DNA of 33,722 bases from an uncultured Bacteroidota bacterium (GTDB lineage Bacteria > Bacteroidota > Bacteroidia > Bacteroidales > P3): the NCBI GenBank assembly GCA_902796265.1, contig CADBOG010000113.1:1-33722 (forward strand), read 5' to 3'. The notes beneath the pieces are model-generated. The model saw only the letters and a list, made by a program, of their open reading frames with translations, was not told the DNA's origin and ran no database searches. This document shows, piece after piece, positions 30,791 to 33,722 of the stretch. Every line of letters begins with the position of its first letter. The first letter of the stretch is position 1. A program made the translations under genes and the position numbers.

Positions 30791-32611
30791 ATGATTCAAC
30801 GTATCAAATTTCTTTTAAGATTATTCATTACCCTTATTCTGATTTTTGTAACTCAGAAGATTATTTTCATGCTCATTAATATGGGTCATGCAGATGGAGC
30901 ACCTTTTTGGAGCTGTGTGGCATCATTGTGGCATGGGTTGCGACTTGATATTGTCTCGGCGTGTTACATTATCATAGTGCCTGCCTTGGTGATGTTTATA
31001 AGCTTCTTTTTCAAGAAGTTTCCTTTACGTAAGGTGCTGACTCCCTACTATGTGATTGCAGCCTTTTTGATGGCGCTCATATTCCTTGCCGACACGATTC
31101 TATATTTCTTTTGGGATGCAAAGCTCGATGCCGGAGAATTAATATATGTTGACAAACCCAAAGAGATGTTTGCAAGTCTCAACTGGTGGACGGTTGTAAT
31201 TATGCTGGCACTATTGGGTGGTGTTACGTGGCACTATCTGCGTCGTTTGCGTCATGCAACCACAGAGTATCTTGATGCACCCGATACACGTTGGTCATCG
31301 CTAATATTCATCCCGACAGCAGGCATAATATTCCTTGGCATGAGGGGAAGTGTTACACAGAGTACTGCAAATCCATCGTTTGCTTATTTTTCAGAATATC
31401 AGTTTTGTAACCACTCTGCATTAAACCCATTCTTTAATATGTTCAGGTCGATGTTTAAAACAGTCGATTTCGAGCATGAGTTCGAGTTGATGGATAGTGC
31501 TGAATCAGAAGCCGCCATCGCACCTGGATATCAGTTTGACGCCTCGATAACAGACACATTGCTAAATAATGAGCGCCCCGATATTCTGTTGGTTATTTGG
31601 GAAGGCGGAGGATGGGATATGGTGATGAACGATAGTGTGGGACCAAACATCACACGTTTTGCCGCAGAAGGTGTTAACTTTAGGCATTGTTATGCAAACA
31701 GTTTCCGCACCGACCGAGGAGTAGTTTCTTATCTAAGTGGATGGATGGGTATGCCCACAACATCTCTTATGAAGATGGCAGACGTATGCCGCAAATTGCC
31801 CGGATTGGCCGAGAAACTCTCGGCAGAGGGATATGCAACGCGCTTCGTTTATGGAGGCGATATCGACTATACAAATATGCGTGGCTATCTGTTGGAAACG
31901 GGATTTACTACTGTAGATGGTAGCTCCTATTTTCCTGATGCTATGAGAGAAAGCAGTTGGGGTGCATACGATGAAAATGTGTTGTTGCCTTCGGTGCTTG
32001 GTTATTCACATGAGAGAGCAAAAGACTCAACGAAGCATCGACTCGATGTCGTATTGACGCTTAGCAGTCATGAACCATGGATTGTGCCAATGAAACGTCT
32101 TGCAGACGAACATAAGAATGCTTTTGCATATACAGACAGTTGTCTCGGAGTATTTATAGATAGTTTGAGGAGTATGCCTGTATGGGATAACCTATTGGTA
32201 ATAATAATGCCCGACCATGGAGTGCCTACCTACAATTCGGAATCGTTGGCAGAACCAACGTTGGCACATATACCAATGGTGTGGATTGGTGGAGCAGTAC
32301 GAGAACATAGAAACATTGATTACATTGTGAACCAAAGCGATATGGTATCCACATTGCTTGCACAGATGGGACTCGATGCAAAGGAATTCATCTTCAGCCG
32401 CAACGTGTTGTCGAAGAGTTATGCGGAAGGTTATAAATATGCTTTGCATTCGTTCAAGAATGGTTGCAATTTGATTGACAGTACGGGAGTTGTACGCCTC
32501 GACTGCGTGGATCTCTCCACGACAACAGTAGAGGGTAATCCACCGGAACGGAACTCGTTCTTCGTCAAAGCGTTGCTGCAGTATATATACCAACACACGG
32601 GAAGGCTGTGA
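30791..32611 (+). CDS. LTA-synthase-type membrane sulfatase-fold protein
   Basis: 606 residues. About five membrane helices lie in the first 190 residues, followed by an extracytoplasmic sulfatase-fold domain. ILLVIWEGGGWDMV (265-278, Glu271 as metal ligand), FRTDRG (305-310, Thr307 as the likely nucleophile), SSHEPW (425-430, His427) and MPDHG (473-477, Asp475 and His476) match the LtaS/OpgB/EptA architecture. The family transfers phosphoglycerol or phosphoethanolamine from phospholipids to glycans or lipids. Bacteroidales make no classical lipoteichoic acid, so lipid A, a surface glycan or periplasmic glucan is a more likely acceptor; this is inference. A 26-base low-complexity repeat starts right after its TGA. 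Confidence 0.88.
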   Translation: MIQRIKFLLRLFITLILIFVTQKIIFMLINMGHADGAPFWSCVASLWHGLRLDIVSACYIIIVPALVMFISFFFKKFPLRKVLTPYYVIAAFLMALIFLADTILYFFWDAKLDAGELIYVDKPKEMFASLNWWTVVIMLALLGGVTWHYLRRLRHATTEYLDAPDTRWSSLIFIPTAGIIFLGMRGSVTQSTANPSFAYFSEYQFCNHSALNPFFNMFRSMFKTVDFEHEFELMDSAESEAAIAPGYQFDASITDTLLNNERPDILLVIWEGGGWDMVMNDSVGPNITRFAAEGVNFRHCYANSFRTDRGVVSYLSGWMGMPTTSLMKMADVCRKLPGLAEKLSAEGYATRFVYGGDIDYTNMRGYLLETGFTTVDGSSYFPDAMRESSWGAYDENVLLPSVLGYSHERAKDSTKHRLDVVLTLSSHEPWIVPMKRLADEHKNAFAYTDSCLGVFIDSLRSMPVWDNLLVIIMPDHGVPTYNSESLAEPTLAHIPMVWIGGAVREHRNIDYIVNQSDMVSTLLAQMGLDAKEFIFSRNVLSKSYAEGYKYALHSFKNGCNLIDSTGVVRLDCVDLSTTTVEGNPPERNSFFVKALLQYIYQHTGRL

Positions 32612-32637
32612 GAATTGAGAATTGAAAATTGAGAATT
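32612..32637. repeat. GAATTGA-type repeat directly after a TGA stop, identical to 1879-1904
   Basis: The 26 bases starting GAATTGAGAATTGAAAATTG are identical to those at 1879-1904. They begin at the base after the TGA of the sulfatase-fold gene (32609-32611). Confidence 0.8.
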
Positions 32638-32658
32638 TATAGTATAAACAAGAATAGT

Positions 32659-32691
32659 GAAGGCGACGACAGGAAAACTGCCGCCGCCTTC
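32659..32691. terminator. Hairpin terminator between convergent genes
   Basis: A 14-bp GC-rich stem (32659-32672 against 32678-32691, two A-C mismatches) with a GAAAA loop, between the sulfatase-fold gene (+) and the DUF2807 gene (-). The T-rich flanks are weak but present on both strands, so it may serve both genes. Confidence 0.65.
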
Positions 32692-32786
32692 TTCAGTTTA
32701 ATTACAAACTCAATTACAAACTTAGTATTCAGATTATTCGGATAATTCGGATTGTTTTCGACCTATACTTATTATTTCCTTATGCC

Positions 32787-33722
32787 TTATTTTCTTTCTA
32801 CCTTTGTGGCTGTTGAGGCATCGATGTCGGTCTTTGGATTGCCGTAGTAGACAAGATGGCTGGTGCCTGATAGATCCATATCTATAAAGTCGCTGCAAGT
32901 TATGATAGCACTACTTGCACCACTCATGTCGCCTGAAATTCTCTTTAGATGCAACTTCTTGCAATCCAGTTTGCCAGTACCAGTTATATCGACAGTTGCT
33001 TTATCGCAATTGCCGGCCAATTCAATTTTTGAAGCGCCGCTAATGCCGGCTTGAATAGAGGTTGCCTTGATGTTGCCTTTCAGTTTTGCAGTACCCGAAA
33101 GGTCGACATTGGCAGAAGAACAATCTATGTTGCTCTCCAAACGGCTGGCACCACTAAGGTCGGCATCTAAGGACTTGCATTTGACGTCTGTCCGGCAGCG
33201 TGCTGTGCCACTAAGGTCGGCTGAGAAGTTGGTGCAATTGACTTTGCCCTTGAAAGAGGAGGCACCAGAGAGGTCGACAACGAAGCTATTGGCGTTGAGA
33301 GGCAATGCAGTAGCGAAAGAGGCAATACCACTAAGGGAGAATTTGCAAAGCTTTGTGTTGTAAGGCAGATAGATATATCCGCATTTGGCGTTGTCTTTCG
33401 TGGTGATGCCTTTGATGCGTTCGAGAGATATGTTTAGTATGCTGTTTTTAACTTTGACGCTCAAGTAATTGTCGAGTTTTTCGTTGATGTGGATAGTGAC
33501 TTGGTCAACTGTGTCGCACATCACTATTACAAAGCTTGAACCGACATTCAATCCACTAAAATCAGTTATATTGAATTTCCTGGTTTTCAGCTTGTCGTTT
33601 TTGCTTATTTCAATTCTTGATTTAAGTTTATTGTTGCTCTCAATATAGAAGGTGCTTTTAGAATATGAACCAGTCTCTTCAAGCTCGTCGGAGAGGTCGT
33701 CGATATCGTCGTTGAGGTCGTC
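32787..33722 (-). CDS. DUF2807 (GIN-domain) surface protein, 5' end outside the window
   Basis: 311 residues visible on the minus strand, open to the window edge. It begins with an acidic segment (DLNDDIDDLSDELEETGSYS) and then has FNITDFSGLNVGSSFVIVMC, the usual entry into a DUF2807 head domain. After that, repeats of about 20 residues carry DLSGASSF, DLSGTARC, DLSGASRL, DLSGTAKL, GISGASK, DITGTGKL, DMSGASS and DLSGTSHL. These would form a right-handed beta-helix with SG turns. The family is described as a putative autotransporter-type adhesin head, but its role is not settled. I do not take the internal TTG at 33551 as the start, because the conserved domain begins earlier. The stop lies 95 bases beyond the hairpin terminator. 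Confidence 0.85.
   Translation of the reverse strand, partial: DDLNDDIDDLSDELEETGSYSKSTFYIESNNKLKSRIEISKNDKLKTRKFNITDFSGLNVGSSFVIVMCDTVDQVTIHINEKLDNYLSVKVKNSILNISLERIKGITTKDNAKCGYIYLPYNTKLCKFSLSGIASFATALPLNANSFVVDLSGASSFKGKVNCTNFSADLSGTARCRTDVKCKSLDADLSGASRLESNIDCSSANVDLSGTAKLKGNIKATSIQAGISGASKIELAGNCDKATVDITGTGKLDCKKLHLKRISGDMSGASSAIITCSDFIDMDLSGTSHLVYYGNPKTDIDASTATKVERK

Overview
The window looks like a chromosomal segment from a member of the Bacteroidales (Bacteroidota), probably close to Prevotella or Bacteroides. The evidence is a TonB-dependent receptor with an N-terminal carboxypeptidase-regulatory-like domain paired with a DUF4249 lipoprotein, a DUF2807 surface protein, lipoproteins with short lipoboxes, almost no Shine-Dalgarno sequences, and promoter -7 boxes of the TAnnTTTG type. 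I see no rRNA, tRNA, CRISPR array, transposase or phage gene. Most genes are chromosomal housekeeping genes.

Layout. 1-3242 (+): the 3' end of serA with its terminator, an ATP-grasp protein overlapping a YqiA-like hydrolase, a 57-residue winged-helix-like protein absent from a simple long-ORF scan, and a membrane metallophosphoesterase. 3298-3822 (+): a Cys4 protein with an internal signal-peptide-like helix. 3823-4813: a gene desert of about 1 kb holding a 24-bp perfect palindrome, a 154-bp nested inverted-repeat element and an 11-bp tandem repeat. 4814-7316 (-): a small lipoprotein and topB. 7470-11002 (+): yggS, yitT-like, rpe and rlmI-like. 10960-14390 (-): DUF4249 lipoprotein and TonB receptor. 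14519-22745 (+): a secreted Bacteroidales protein, an AtoE-type transporter, a metallo-beta-lactamase-fold lipoprotein, L-serine dehydratase, an inositol monophosphatase, a membrane NfeD/ClpP-class protein and an ABC exporter. 22885-24435 (-): periplasmic thioredoxin-like protein and galE. 24562-32611 (+): dnaX, a cation/proton antiporter, dapF, ligA and an LTA-synthase-type sulfatase-fold protein. 32787-end (-): a DUF2807 protein running off the window.

The most striking observation is that dnaX is split by a single in-frame amber codon at 25678-25680. It lies exactly between the ATPase/clamp-loader core (gamma-like) and the linker plus tau-type C-terminal domain, and the frame stays open on both sides. 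The ABC exporter carries a comparable interruption: an in-frame TGA at 22743-22745, five residues after the switch histidine, after which the same frame reads on with glycines at the spacing expected for an ABC C-terminus. TAG and TGA are both used as ordinary stops elsewhere in the window, so a global code change is not supported. Local readthrough or recoding, recent nonsense mutations, or consensus errors remain possible; each could arise by one C-to-T change.

A second theme is families of short tandem or inverted repeats in the spacers. Several begin at or inside the 3' end of the upstream gene. One 26-bp sequence is identical at two places about 30.7 kb apart, both times at a TGA stop codon.
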